Origin: Opisthocomus hoazin | Lineage: Eukaryota > Chordata > Aves > Opisthocomiformes > Opisthocomidae | Reading direction: 5' to 3' | DNA: 64,000 nucleotides | Assembly: GCF_030867145.1 (NCBI RefSeq) | Contig: NC_134417.1 | Location: forward strand, 7,045,577-7,109,576 | The notes under the pieces: model-generated | What the model was told of the DNA's origin: nothing | What the model saw: only the letters and a program-made list of their open reading frames with translations | Database searches by the model: none | In this document: positions 32,401 through 46,621 of the stretch, piece after piece | Layout: the number at the start of each line of letters is the position of its first letter | Position numbering within the stretch: position 1 is the first letter of the stretch | Translations under genes and position numbers: made by a program

Positions 32401-33167
32401 CCAACATCTGGCAGAGCCAAGATGCCAATATCTGGCAATTGTGCTGGGTGACTAGCCCAGGCTCTGCCATGCCCCCACCGCAGCTCTGATGATTCACCAG
32501 TTGCAAGACATTTCCTGCACTGGAGCTCAGAGAGAGGGAATTGAGATGATGATAACACAGCACAGCATGCCGGCGAGGAAATGGACTGCTGCAAAGAGGT
32601 TGCTCATCATCTGCTGTAACGGCTGAACTGCCTCTTTCACACACATGCAAACACCAAAAGTGCTTCAGGTTTTCAAGGAAATTCAGCCAGAAATAAAAGC
32701 AGCACAAGTAACATGGTCCTTTCAGAAAGGAAAGGAAAGAAAAAGTTCAACCATCCTGAGTATATATTGCTATGCACCCCACCTAAAACACACACACAGA
32801 CAATGTATCCAAAACATTCAACAGCACATTCAAACGTTCAAAACAGTATTTCCAAAATGCTACTTCCATTTGAGATCACACAAATAATGCTGAGAAGAGA
32901 AAATTCTAATAATGCAAGAGATGGGAAGATGAATATCCTGAAGCCCATGGTTAGCTATGAGTTTGGCTATTGCAGAAGTCTTTCTTTCACAACATTAAAT
33001 ACTCACAGCTGAAAAACTTTTAAATTCAGGGACATTAACTGTTTGGCAGAACATCTCACTATTTAGTGTACTTAACATGCATTATAAGCATTGTATTTTT
33101 AGAATAACCCACCATGGAATGGAACTGGAACATTCAAGCCCCCCAGAATAACATGAACCAGCCATTT
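29461..33167 (-). other. SPSB4 intron (inferred), AT-rich
   Basis: No exon or mobile element is recognised. A T14-type homopolymer lies near 31362-31374. The section 32100-32600 is somewhat GC-richer but has no identifiable product. Confidence 0.5.
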
Positions 33168-33751
33168 TGTAACCAGGGTGACAGAATCAGTTGACCATGA
33201 ACATGAACAGTGCTGCTATGTTCCTGGTACAGCCCGACCCACCTGGACATTAGGGCTGGGAACAGAGGGTCTCGTCTCTAGGTAACCACTAACGCTAACC
33301 ATAGTGGGGAATTGTGTTTTTGTCAAGAGAAATGATGGAGCGTGGTTCTGTGAAACGGGCTGAAGAGACTGAGCAGGTTTGCCAAGCTTGCGAGCCGAGT
33401 GGGCAAAAGGGAATTCGGGCAGGGGGAGATCGCGACCACCGACTCACAGACCCCCTACTCAAGTGATACCACCTACTCAAAAGGAACAATGGAAGAGGGT
33501 GACTGAGTCTGCGCAACCATTTACGTAAGAAGCGAGAAAAGTTTACACCAATTGCCAAAGAGAATAATACTGAAGATGCATGAATAAAATAAATACGTAT
33601 ATTTTTGATCTATATAAACTGCACGGAAAAGGTATGAGGTATGCACGTTTGGTGGAATTATCCCCCGTGCATCCAGCGCTGCAATAAAGAATGCCTGCCT
33701 TTTAACACTGCATTGGTGTTATGAGGTTTTATTCCCGGATTTTCGGTGACA
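33168..33751 (+). mobile_element. Solo LTR, gamma-type ERV family A, copy 1
   Basis: 584 bp from TGTAACCAGGG to CGGTGACA. It is flanked by a 4-bp target duplication ATTT (33164-33167 and 33752-33755). It has a TATATAA box near 33611 and AATAAA near 33685. A 4-bp duplication is typical of gammaretroviruses. No internal viral sequence adjoins it. Confidence 0.9.
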
Positions 33752-35487
33752 ATTTTGCCAATGTTATGTGAACTTGAGTAATGTTCTTGCCATTAGAAGA
33801 AAGAGGAATGAATTGCTGAGCTGGAATGCAAAATGGTAAAGAAAACATGCTTCACAAGAATGGCTCTTTGTATTAAATTCCGAACCAGGCTAAGAAATTC
33901 AAAGCAAGACACTCCAGGGCAAGGGAGCAAGCTTTGCACAGGAAACCCAGTGCTTCCACTCGGGCTCCAGCAGAACTGGGAGAGAAAAGAGCAGCAACAG
34001 CTCCTTGGGTCAGGCACACACCGAGCCTCAGGCCAACTCCCATCACCCTCCTGAATGCACTTTCAGGAGCGATCTCCTCATTTAACGCTTACTATGAAAC
34101 CTCTTCACCCAAAGGTAACTCCTCATAATGGTCACATTACAGAAAACTACTTTTCAAGTAAAAAAACAACAGTGTAAAAACAATACTGCTTAATTTCTGT
34201 GTCAGAGTTAAATTCCCATGTCTTCCAATTTTATACCAGTAGCTTACAAGAAGGTCCATTTAAAAAAAAACACACACACACAAACAAACCAAAAACAGCT
34301 AAGGAACACTTTTGCTTCCACTCCTTCTCAGCAGTTTATCTGCAACATGCTCACCATGGATCACAGTGCAGGGTACTCCGTCGCAAACTTTCCTTTCCCT
34401 ACACTACAGTTACACACACACCATCACCTGAACACCTGGGAGCTGGGGGTAAGGCACAACAACAGCCGCTCATCTCAGCCAGAGCTGCATTTCACCAAGT
34501 GGTGTACAAAATAGCTTAGATAGCTATTTAACATAATAGCTAATAGCTCAGAAATAGCTTAAATAGCTAATCAATAAATCAAATTAATTTCATTAATTAA
34601 ATAAAAATAACCACTAAGTAGCTACTTAGCTATCAATAACACAAAATAGCTGTGTTTATATATCTAGATATACTCGTTCCAATGGTATCACTGACAGCTT
34701 AAGGACAAAGGCAAAGAAACATTTGTAACTAGAAACAACTATGTGCTTGTGATCATTTCTCCAATAAATACACATCTGTGATAGCAATTTGCACATCATT
34801 ACCAGCTGAAAAGTTCATTTAGTTTTGGCAATCTGTAGTTATTTAACAATCTGGCACTCCAACAAGACTGCCTCATCTTTGTAAACAGGCTTTTATAGTT
34901 GAGATACTGAAGTCACTTAGCAACCAATAACACTAAATGTTATTAACTGCAATGTTACATAAGGCTCATGCAAAAGTACAGCTTTTAGCACACAAGTTAT
35001 TTGCCAAATGACAATACTAATTTTTAAAGACCTTTTTAAAGCTCTAACAGCACATAATGTTCATGGCTTTCATTAACCTATCTCATTTTATAAAATCAGA
35101 GTTGTCTGAGTAAAAGAAAACAAAGCAAAATTAAAGCTGGTTGAAAAACAACAGAATTTTTGTGAGAATCACCATTACCAAAAATTAAGAATTTTTAAAT
35201 TATTATTTTATAGGTCTGAGATACCAGATTATCTTGTATTTTGATATTTTTGGCCTTAAACTTATTAAAAAGCACTTATATTCAGTGATTCATGTTACCG
35301 TTTCCAATTTCTGTAAGGCAGCTTTGCAGTCAGATTTAGAAAAATAAATAAATAAATACAGTGTTAGGAGACAGAGATGGAATCATTGATCACAAAGTAA
35401 GTGGATGACAACTCCTCAGCTCTAACTTTGCTGTGCTAACAGCAGTGCCATGAAGGAAGAGCCAGCTCCTCAAGGTGGCAAGCGTGG
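33752..35487. other. Inter-LTR unique sequence
   Basis: 1.7 kb of AT-rich DNA between two solo LTRs, without retroviral content. It has a CA run near 34268-34282 and a TAGCT-rich stretch at 34504-34650. No gene is seen. Confidence 0.6.
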
Positions 35488-36056
35488 TGTAACCAGGGTG
35501 ACAGAATCAGTTGACCATAAACATGAACAGTGCTGCTGTGTTTCTGGTACAGCCCGACCCACCTGGACATTAGGGCTGGGAACAGAGGGTCTCATCTCTA
35601 GGTAACCACTAACGCTAACCATAGTGGGGAATTGTGTTTTTGTCAAGAGAAATGATGGAGTGTGGTTCTGTGAAACGGGCTGAAGAGACGGAGCAGGTTT
35701 GCCAAGCTTGCGAGCCGAGTGGGCAAAAGGGAATTCCGGCAGGGGGAGATCGCGATCACCGACTCACAGACCCCCTACTCAAGTGATACCACCTACTCAA
35801 AAGGAACAATGGAAGAGAGTGACTGAGTCTGCGCAACCATTTACGTAAGAAGCGAGAAAAGTTTACACCAATCGCCAAAGATGCATGAATAAAATAAATA
35901 TGTATATTTTTGATCTATATAAACTGCACGGAAAAGGTATGAGGTATGCACGTTTGGTAGAATTATCCCCCGTGCATCCAGCGCTGCAATAAAGAATGCC
36001 TGCCTTTTAACACTACATTGGTGTTACGAGGTTTTATTCCTGGATTTTCGGTGACA
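35488..36056 (+). mobile_element. Solo LTR, gamma-type ERV family A, copy 2
   Basis: 569 bp, the same family and orientation as 33168-33751, flanked by its own duplication GTGG (35484-35487 and 36057-36060). It lacks 15 bp present in copy 1 (after CGCCAAAGA) and differs by roughly 15-20 substitutions by eye. It is an independent insertion. Confidence 0.92.
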
Positions 36057-37385
36057 GTGGCACAACCTTCCTTGTCCCAGGCCAAGTAGTGAGCTGAAGT
36101 AGCGCCGCATCAGGAACAGGAAAGAAAGTAACCTCTCGCAAAAGTAATACATGCCTGGTGCACACAGAGGAGTCTTGGAACCTAGGAGAATGCACGATGC
36201 CTCTGTTTGTATACTAACTGGGCATAAGGATTTCTATACACTGTACATACTTGGTGGCTGTTACCCGGTGCCCCTTTCTGCTCTCTGCTCTTTGCCACCA
36301 GTGTCAGCATCACTTGGGTTCCTGCCCTCTTTTCACCCTCAATGTTATCCTCATACTTTGTCATAATCAATGATGGTCATGGTCTTTAGAGGGATGATGT
36401 CCCCAAAAGATTAAACCTTTGTCATGGAAAGGGGATCTGATAGGGACACAAGATGACTCTGTTCTGGCAGGGCTCCCATACACCAGGCAGAAAGGGAAGG
36501 CTCTTGCCATGGCTTGTCACCACTCTGCTACCTGATGCCTACCTGTTCCGATGGACAATCCTCTGTGCCCCACCAGGGCACCTGAGCGCCGATCATACTC
36601 CAGACTACAACATGCTTTTGTTTTTAATCCTTTTTCTTGTATTTTCCCCCTCCTCCAGGTATTAAAACACCTGCTAAGGGATAATGTGGCCTAAGTGTTT
36701 CCATTAGTGTATGCAGAAATTTGTAACTACATTCAATTATCACATACAATGAACATACAAATATATGTAAGCCAGGAGTTTTCCTTCCAACCTTTCTGCC
36801 AAAGCTTAATTATTATTTTAATTTTATGCAGTACAAGCTAAATTCCTTCCCCCACACAATACAGTACATAAATACACCCCCTGTGACATATTTACGGCTC
36901 CCCTGATGCAATTGATGGAAAATTTGAGTCGTGTTCCTTAAATAGCACAATCTAGACAAATGAAATTGCAAATAATATATTAAAGTACACAGGCTACGAC
37001 CAGTCATGAAAAATGCTAATAAATCTCCTAACAGCAATGAAAATTCAGTCAAAGGATAACAGGATAAGAGAAATTACTTATGTTTTACCCACAGATGCCT
37101 TTAAGCTCTGCAGCCTAACCCAGCAAACCGTACAAACGAAGCACCTTGAAACATTACATTCTAAGTACAGCTCAGGCGATCCAGAGGAATCACCACTTTC
37201 AAGAATTCTGCAATTCAAAAGGGAACACCGTGGTTTTTCAACAGAGCACTGTCATTTTCCTCTGGTCTCTGCCAGACCACTGCTAAACTGTGCTGGCTTT
37301 GCAAACGTCGCGTACTCACGTGCTACACACAAAGCTCCGAGCTCCCCCTTAGCAGCTGACGCTGTTACCACAGGCAGAGCCCCTG

Positions 37386-37405
37386 CCCACCCACCCACCC
37401 ACCCT
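37386..37405. repeat. CCCA microsatellite
   Basis: About five tandem CCCA units inside an otherwise AT-rich stretch. Confidence 0.85.
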
Positions 37406-38587
37406 CCTTCAGCCCCTCCGACATCGCCCTCCCACCCATGCAGCTTGTTCATATACAGCTGGAAGCGATCACGTTCGCTTCTTCAAAAGCGTAACAGAGG
37501 GCAGATGGTGAGATGTTTTTGTTATCAGTCAAGGCTGATAAACAGCCACTGTCTCCAGCAGTCGTCTACTAGGACAAATAAAGCTTCATTCAGTACCACA
37601 TCAGCAGACAGGGTGGGTAAGTAAAAATACAAAAATAATACAAACACATCCCTGTATCTCAGTTAACACAAAAATTTGGTACTTGAAATTAAATACAATA
37701 AAGGAAGAAAATGAGGCAAGAAAGCTTGAGTAGAGGGAAGGACTAAGGGGTAAACCTCTCTCCTCCTCCTCTGCATGTCCTGTGCTGGACAAGGGGGATT
37801 GTTTTGCAGATACCTTGCTTTGGCTTTTAAGTGTTAAATGCAGTTAACCACAGTTTAAAACTTCCATCAGGCATCATGTAGCAGAATTAAGCTGAAAAAG
37901 CAGCAATGAACACACAGATATTCTGCAGCATCATTTGTTTTCAGTTAATGCTCTCCAGCTGTGCCTTCTTGAGAGGAAAAGAGTTGAAAAGCAGAACAGA
38001 ATGAAAACAAACCAAAACCAACCCCAAAAGCCAGTGGCCTCTTGTCAGGGGTTGGATAAAGAATCTGTCATTTGAGCACAAGTACATGTCTCCCTGCAAT
38101 TTCTTCTTTGCATTTCAGTGTTTGCAATCTCCTATTCAGACGCAAGACCTAGACAACTAGTACTGACTCATAAGCACCAGAGCACATGCCTAAATCCAAT
38201 GAATTCAATGCAGGCTTAAAATTTGTTCTTAAAGATTTCAGTTTAGTAGACTTAAGTATATGCCTAAACACTTTTTTTTTTAATCATATTGGTTATAGGA
38301 GTGCTTCTTCCAGAAAAGTAATTTGTCTGCATACATTTATAGGAAGGCTGTGTATATAGAGTCATATACACACATATCTGTAGAAACCCTCTTCTGAGAG
38401 GCTCAATGTGCTCTACAGTTTATACCCTCTAAGAGGGTTTATGATCCACCTAAAAAGGGCTCTAGATCAAGCACATTGAATATGTAGAACAGGAGCAATA
38501 CAAAGTCTGGCCGAGGCCAAATCTATAAGCAAACTTCACTGTAGAAACTTTCCTGAAAACCTTCATTTTCTGAGTCACAACAGCTAA

Positions 38588-38650
38588 TATAAATGTATAT
38601 ATGCATTATAATAATTCAATTATATATATGTATTATAATAATTCAATTTC
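38588..38650. repeat. AT-rich direct repeat
   Basis: Two copies of an ATTATAATAATTCAAT segment follow TATATATG-type runs, giving a short low-complexity duplication. Confidence 0.75.
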
Positions 38651-41600
38651 CAGTTTAAAAAAAATCACAAGTATGAATCATATCTGAAAACATTTTAACA
38701 CACTTTTTCTTCAATCTACTAAATTGTACTGCTCTGCATAAGTCAGAAGCTGCAAAACAGAGCCAGACAATAAATTTTACCCGCAAATGAGCTGGTTTTG
38801 TTACAGCTTGATAGATTTGCATGCTGCCAAAGAGCATGAATGAGAACGGTGGCCACTTCCCTTCTGAAAGAAGAAGCGTACGTATGATTTCATGCCCTGT
38901 GTGCATTAGGAAAACGCAAATAGGAAGGATGGGCTGGAAACATTTGCTTTCTGGCCTTGATTTGTTTGTTGCTCTCCTCTCCTCAAATACTTCCACAAAA
39001 CAACTCTTGCCTTTGTTCTTGAACACAGTATGAAGCTAAATTAAGAGTTACTTCAGCGATGATCTCAATGTTCTGTAGTAGAAAAGACACCTAACATAAA
39101 TACACACTCTTTAAAACCAATAAACAAAAAAGAAAAAATGAAGTGCTTGATGTTAGAGATGAGCCTAAGCTACAACTGTTGGCTCCATGGCTTCTCCCAG
39201 ATCAAACTTCCCCAAGCTGAACATGTTGGGAAGGAGGATTTGGCTTAGATTAATCTCCATTGTATACTTCATAGCTTTTACTCTTAGAAACACATCGCCA
39301 TTAAATTCAGCTTGTGTGCCAGGCCATAAAGAGGGAAGTTGAAACAAATCAAGGTGAGAGAAGATTAAAGGTTGGATGAGAATTTCACTGAGTAGATGCA
39401 CTGGAGTTCAAAGACAATGCTGTTCGGGGGTTACGGACAGATTTACAGGCAAAGTAATAACTGAGAAAGTTGAAGGAAAGTTCAGATTTCAAGGAAGAAC
39501 CACTGCAGACAGCTACAGCCACAGGAGTTCACACACTGCAAACAATACGCAACACGGTGACTGAAATACGCTGAAACAATTCTGTGCATTTTATCTCTGT
39601 GAAATGTGCTTCAGAAATGGGCAAACAAAACACTCATGCACAAGCACACACCTATAACAACCTTTATGACTGTGAACAAGTCATTATTGTTGGAAATTGT
39701 GGTAAATCAGAAAGAGATTTTAGGTGAATCTCTTCAGGTGAATGTTTACCTGTTCCTCAATTCATTGGCACTTTTCTGCCTTAGTAGTATTAGAGCAGAT
39801 GATGAGATTTCTTGGTGGGAAATCTAATCGTAGTGATTAAAATATTCTAAAATTCAAAATTGTAAGCTTTCACAGTTCTTTAGCACACTTTTTATTTTGG
39901 GTTAAGCTAATCAAGTACACTTTTGAGAGAGAGAAAAAAATGAGAGTGAAGGAGAGAGATGCATGCAAAAAGACAAAATGTTGGAACTATGTGCTGAACC
40001 AGGTGGGTACCTGGTACATACACCCTGTCATATATTTTCTTGTACTATGCCCAGCACGCTGGAGCTTCACAAGAGTTTCTAAATACTACCTATACTAAAA
40101 TAGCACATGCTCATTCAAGATACTCATTGCTTACAATTCACATATTCCCAGCTGGAACATATCACAGTAGTTTTCTGTATTAGTGTTCAGTATTATACTA
40201 AATAAAGTTATTTACTCTCGTTAGCAATTAAATTGACTCAAACCATCTTCTGCACCACACTGCATGACACTGCAGCTTTCTTCAAAGTTTCACCATATTG
40301 ACAGGGCAACAGACCTGATGACCCTCCTACTTAAATTAATATAAATTGTGCTGAGCTGTTTAAGACAATAAATATTTGACTACATTCCTCATATCATTGT
40401 TACAGAACATTATCTCAACTGCTTCAATTTAAATTACCCGGATGCTCCAACATATGCAGATTTCCTCAAACAAAGCAAAAAAATGGCAACAGCGTGTCAT
40501 TTAAGTTTTAGTGTAATTGTATACAAGCTCATGATCTTTAGGGGAGATCTGCAAACAACAGACCTGACTCATCACTTTGTAACTCTAGTTGTGATACTAA
40601 TAGAATTACACTGGAATAAATCTAGAGCAATAAAGTTGCAATTAGGCTCAATATAATGAATTTAATCCCATTAGCTCAGTACTATTTATGTTTTCAATTT
40701 CTTGAAAGTGATTTTTTTCTTAAGCATCATCATCTTTATCAGCAGAAAATGGGTACTGTAGATGACCTGAATTATTTTCATACTGAATTTAGGATTTCTC
40801 ATTGTTCCTGGTATGCAAACACAGCTGATGCTCTCTGAAGACATTTCTAAAGCATGCATTTTGAACACAAATGCACTCTCATACCACAGGCAGAGCACAC
40901 AGAGCTGCCCTTACTCACCATTCCTGAGCTCTTCTCATCACATGCTCCTGTTACCATCTTTCAACCCTGGCAAAGCTCTGTTTGAAATTTCACACTGCTG
41001 TGCCACCACCTACAACCAGCACTCCTGGCATGTTGTCTTGCAAACGGTCTGGTGATTTTGTGAGAAATAGAATGTGGAAAGATGACTTCCCTATTGTGCA
41101 TTCCTACAGCCACTGTATGTTATGTGTTATCATACTGCGAGCCTCTGAAGCACCCACCATAAAATCCACTGATGGGCAGGGCAAGGTGCGGGGGTAGGTG
41201 GGCTAGGGACAGTGGTTTGCCACTGAAGTGACTTTTCCTGTTCTTGGGTACAAAAAAACCCCCAAACAAACCACCCTGGAATGTCACATGGGATTACTAG
41301 AATCCAATAGCTAAGTTTTGCTCACACTGAATTTCTTCACCTCCGGGGCAGTACCACCGGGCAAAACTTTCCTGTACTTGGTCCTACTGGACACATGGAC
41401 AGCAGGAGCCCTCTCTGAGCTGTGTCCTCTAGCTTGAAGGGCTGAAAGGGGAGGTGGCAGTTGTGGTGGAACCTTCTGGCATTCTCCACCCATCCATCAT
41501 CCTACTCCTCATTACTTCATGTATTTGGAGAACTAGGCCTGCAGCAGCATACCACTCACAGTCTCTTCCCTGTCCTGCTCACCAGATTGAGCTAACACAT

Positions 41601-44600
41601 TTTCTTTGGACCTCTCAAACTATACTTGATGACTCTTCTCCCAGTGGCGCTTGCTTGCTGTACGAATGAATCCAGATAGAAAGGGGAAGACAGGAAGAAG
41701 CGACGACGGGGACTTTTGCCCCAGCCCTCTCCTTCTCACACACCTCCCAGCTTCATGCTTGGTCCTTCTGTCCTCATGCTTTGTGTTATCCACTTGCGGT
41801 TTTATGACCACCATCTGCACAGGACGTCATTGATGTCAAACAAGATGAGGAGAAAACCAAGTGCAGCTGAACCACTGAGCAGTGTGGCTGTGCTCTGGAA
41901 AGAGCTGTAAAACACCACGAAGAATCTGGGTTTATTGCTTCTTACTGATTCATTATCAAGTATGCTTTGTCCATAAACAGCCTTTTCCAGCTCTCTCTGC
42001 CCTCAGCTGCCAGCTGGCTAATGCAGTTGCACAGGTGTAAATGAAAGCATCCTCTGGCCTGCAGAAAAGCTATTATGAACAAAGATTCATCTGGATTTGT
42101 CAGATGCTAAAGTCAATCTGTAAGGCTGGCAATTAGAAAATTGCATCTGGGAACAACAAAGCGAAGCTGAGCAATTCACTCACCTCTTTAATGTACTTGC
42201 AGCCTTATTTCTGTAGGAAAGCGAATCCCATCAACCCAGTAATACAGCTGATTTCTAATAAAAAACTAGAATGAAAGAAATTGAACATGTACTAAAATCC
42301 TTATAATACTTTCTATGTGTTTGCATTTTCAGATTCCTGAAGAGATTTAGATAGTAGCTTGAGGCACTCAGCTCACTACTATATGTGTGTCTATATATGC
42401 ATGTATACATATAGAACACACACATACACAAGAAAATAAAAAGTTATGAATACGATGGAAATATTTGAACCACCCTCTCCTCCTTCCTCCACACATACTT
42501 TACTTGTTTATTTTAGTGGCATTAACACGCCATGGAGTTCAGTGACATAAAAAAGCTATTACTATTTGATTTTAGATTTAAACAAATGGAAATAGACAAG
42601 GGAGACGAAACTATGAGCTGGAATTAATATTATTGTACTTATATTACAAACAATGCTGTGCTTAATAGCACAGAAAAAATATTTCTAGAATTCTACAATT
42701 TGAACAGATGTATAATAATTTCTTAGTACAAAATATAAGCTAATTTCATGTTCTAGCTACATCAGGATACATTTTCTTACCTGGGCACTGGTAAATATGC
42801 AGGTTTTCAAGAATAAGCAACTTTATGCAAGCCCATACCTTAGATACCACAATAAATGACTTGATTCATTACATTGTGAAGTAGGCAGCAGAGCTTAGTG
42901 AAGACAATAAGGCCATTTCCAGACTAAAAAAAGGGATGGCATTTTTTGTCAATGTTTTCTTCGATATTTTCTTTACAGTTTGGGATATGACAATTTCAAA
43001 ATTACATATTAAGTTCTTCAATGGCAAGAATTGTGGGGTTTTTTTGTTTTGTTTTTTAATTCGTGGAGTGTCAGTTTGACACTAAATATCCATTATGTTT
43101 TAGCAGATTCTGGACAGACTCCTTTACTATCAGCCTCATATTTTGAACACCAATTTTTATCTTTTCCTTAATGTGATTACAAAAAGAAAAAGAAAAAAGT
43201 GAGACACAAATATCAATCACATTTTATGCTTGTGTGGCATGCATAAAGATATATATTTTTTAATATACATAAACTCCACTATGACTGTTTTCAACCAAAT
43301 CTTCAGACCTACTAAACCATTTATGTCTTATTTTCTCCTCTTCTCAGTGGTGTCCTTCCTTTTCTTCTGTGCTCCTCCTCTCAAAGCAGTGTCAGTGAAC
43401 TGGGGTTTAAAAATGAAAAGACCTGTGGGTCTGTAAACATCAGGAACAGTATATTTTGCAACAGATGAAATGCTAAATTATCAAAATAAATTCTTCAACT
43501 TAGTACTTAATGCAAAGTACAAACGCCCAAAATATTAAAAGCACATTCAGAATTACACACAGCACAAAAGAACGCTTCCCACTGAATTCTTTCTGCTCCC
43601 TGTCGACTCAGCCTTTTTCACTCCACCAGCATTGCCAGCAAAGCCAAACAGAACCTTGCCAGGGTAAATACTGCTAAATGGGCTCCCCCCTTCATAGGTA
43701 TTTGAATTTTCCCCTGTTGCCAAGTCTTTTCGATGTCTATCTGCCTGTAAGACGAAATGGATTTTTTTTTCCCAAGTACTCACAGTTTCAAGATAAATAC
43801 TGACCCCTCGGGCATAAGAATATGCCCATGCCGTTTTGATGCCTTGGATATTTCTTAACTAAGTTCATCACGCGAACAATGACTGAGTAAAAAGCTACAC
43901 ACAGCTTTCCAAAAATCATCCTTTGTAGGGGTGGGAACATCCACCCAGACCAGACTTTTGAGGAGTGTTCAATTTAACCCATCCTCTAAACCCATCACAT
44001 TAGTTAGTTGTTTACTTTGGTTATGCTTTCAATCCCCTATCCAGGAGGAGAGATCAAGACCTTGTGCTTGTTTTAAATCTTACTCAACCAAACATTGAAT
44101 CAAAACCACAACCCCTGTAGTCAAGCACGAGGGGCAAGAAAAATTCAGAGATTAGGGTAACCTGACCCACTCATGTATCCCATTCCCAAAGTGCTGATAG
44201 TTGTTGTGTCCTTTCTGTCCTTTCCAAGATCAGAACAACTTCTTCAAAAAGCAGGGTTTGTAAATCAAGGAAGATGCTCTTCTTCAGAGCTGTGAGACAG
44301 AAGCAGTCAAACAATACCAAAGCAGAGACATGAAGACCTGGGCCACCACAGCAACAAGAAATGGACTGACTTTATCCCTCCAAGCATCTCCCAGCTCAAG
44401 AGACAGGGAGGAGAGCGGAGTAGTGACCATCCAGAGTACTTCCCCAGGAACTGACAAGTGCAGCTCGTGTGTGTGTGCTGCTCCCTGGGTACCTCCATGC
44501 TGCTAGTGATGGAGCGGAGACCTGGAGCCCTCCGCCACCTGCACCTCCAGGCCTCCTATGCAGACACTCCCAGGAGGGCAGGCTCACTCCTGCCCATCCC

Positions 44601-44639
44601 CCACCTGGGAAGACCAGGAAATCAGGAGACTAAGGAAAA

Positions 44640-45140
44640 TGTTACTAATTGACGAAGACAAAAGTAACTTGAGAGTGGTAAGCACTACGTTAGAGATTGA
44701 TTATAAAGAGTGATTATAGAATAGAATAAAATCATAGAACTAGAACCTAGATTCACCTGTGTAAACACAGCTGTGTTAAGAAACCATACAATCGGTATGT
44801 TGCAATTGGGATAGAAATCAATTGTATGGATTGTATCAAACAGAATTCACAAAAGAAGCCGAGACGACCCTGAAACCAAGCAAGGCCTGAAACCAGCGAG
44901 GGAGAATTCTACGAAGACAGAAGAATAGAAAGAATTTAATAAATGAAGTACTTAAAGGAATGGAATGGTTGCTTAGAAACTTATGAAGATTCTAGACTTG
45001 ATGTAATTGGTTCAATAAATGTATATAAACTGGTCCATCGAGTTAAGCTTTGCCACTCACTGAGGTGATGGCCCAACTCTGAGTTGTGAATAAAACAATA
45101 CCTAGTATAACCCACTCGTGTGAGGATAAAATCTTTAACA
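44640..45140 (+). mobile_element. Possible solo LTR, unclassified
   Basis: About 500 bp beginning TGTTA and ending TAACA, a 5-bp inverted repeat. TATATAA lies near 45022 and AATAAA near 45088, in LTR order on the plus strand. No target duplication adjoins these ends. A GGAAAA match exists 18 bp outside the right end, so borders are uncertain. No viral genes flank it. Confidence 0.5.
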
Positions 45141-46621
45141 CACTACACCGAGATCAGTGGAAAAATGTCAATGAACAAGGTAAAAAAAGAAAAATAAAGA
45201 CTTCTTTCCTTTCTCTATGTTACAGTTTAGCGTATTGTTTTCAATACAAACTTGACGCTTTGCATCGTCTCTGCAATTAATGACATGTTTATATGTTAAT
45301 ACCATGCATTTCATATGCTGAATGAAATATTTTTATAATATATACCTTAATTTTATTTACTGCCAGAAAATCAGAATTCTGGAGTTTGTGTATTGGGGAT
45401 CCTGGTATCAATGGAAATATGCATTTCACTGCCTCCAAGGTAATTTTCTAGTAGGCATTTTTTTTCATATCATTTGCTTTATTGATGTACCTTCCAAAGA
45501 CAAAAGCAGGACTATGTATTATTCACCACTGCCTTTCCCTTGTTACGTAACAGCAATTAAAACTGACCTTCCAGGACATTCTTCCCTTTAAAACATCAAA
45601 GTCAGACGACAACCATTCAAAACTTCTGGACCTCTCTCCCATATAGGTTTGAACAAGAAATTGTGTGCTTGAGAAAAAGCAAACTTCATAGAAAGCAACT
45701 TGTGTCATTGCTTGAAGATCTCACGGAAGAGCAAAACTCACCCTATGGCAAAAGCAGACCACAGCCCTTGTGTTCAGATTTCCAGTATGGACTAGGACGC
45801 AGCACACCACATTTGTAATCTTCCAGCACAATGTGAAGACTTTCCCAATAAAAACATTTCATCTACTTGTTTCTTAGATGCATCACATTTTTTAGAAGCC
45901 AGTTGTGCAAAATACTTCTCATTTCATCAAACTCCTGATTACAGAATTTTGTTACTGGAAAACCATTTTCAAGAAGTCCTGAAATAAGAACGTGTTCTCA
46001 AATAACAGTACATGGACTAAAAAAATCCCCACAAATCTAGGAAGTTCAAAAGATTGAGTTGCCTGTTAATCATGAAAGAAGAACACGGAACAGACAAAAG
46101 TTGTATTCATACACAACTGCCACCCTCTGGCAACTACCATATCTCTTTTAAAGGCTCGCTCTGAAATTTCATCTCTGCAAATTCTGTTCCCAAAAGCTAT
46201 TCACCTAACTTCTAAAAATATTTTTTTGCTTCATAACAGCAAGGTATTTGCAATTGTTCAGACTAAGATACTAATCTGCATGGACATTTGTCTCGTCCAG
46301 GTTTTGCCGTGCTCTTGGCAGCAGTGATGTAGCTTTTCTCCAAGCTACCACAGTTGAACCACATCATTTCCCACCAGAATTCAGACCAAGTCCAGGACTT
46401 GCGGTTCCTCTCAGGACAAATCACCAGAGGAGGAAAGAGGGATGGTATGGGATTTATCAGTAGTAACAAAACATGTAGAGAAGAGGACCTGAGAGCAAGC
46501 CTACACACATTTCTATCTTCCTTAGTGACACTCCGGTGCTGATGACCCTCAACAAACTTTCGCATTTCAGTGCTGTTCTTTCTAATAGCTGCTACCTGTC
46601 TCATTCCCAAAACCCCATTTC
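45141..46621 (-). other. SPSB4 intron (inferred)
   Basis: AT-rich sequence with no recognised exon or element. Confidence 0.5.

Larger units (their letters stand above)
36057..44639 (-). other. SPSB4 intron (inferred), AT-rich
   Basis: No exon or large mobile element is recognised in 8.6 kb. Small simple repeats occur, listed separately where clear. Open frames of 60-200 codons lack any recognisable domain and are taken as chance. Confidence 0.5.

Noticed and set aside
33168-36056. A single provirus bounded by the two similar LTRs
   Set aside because: The 1.7 kb between them has no retroviral sequence and each LTR has its own target duplication.
37013-37624. 203-codon plus frame
   Set aside because: It passes through a CCCA repeat with no recognised domain, start context or splice support.
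38655-39026. 123-codon minus frame
   Set aside because: No recognisable domain, AT-rich surroundings; taken as chance.
44634-45164. GGAAAA as 6-bp target duplication of the LTR-like element
   Set aside because: The right copy is 18 bp outside the best LTR end and would make the LTR end in GT instead of CA.
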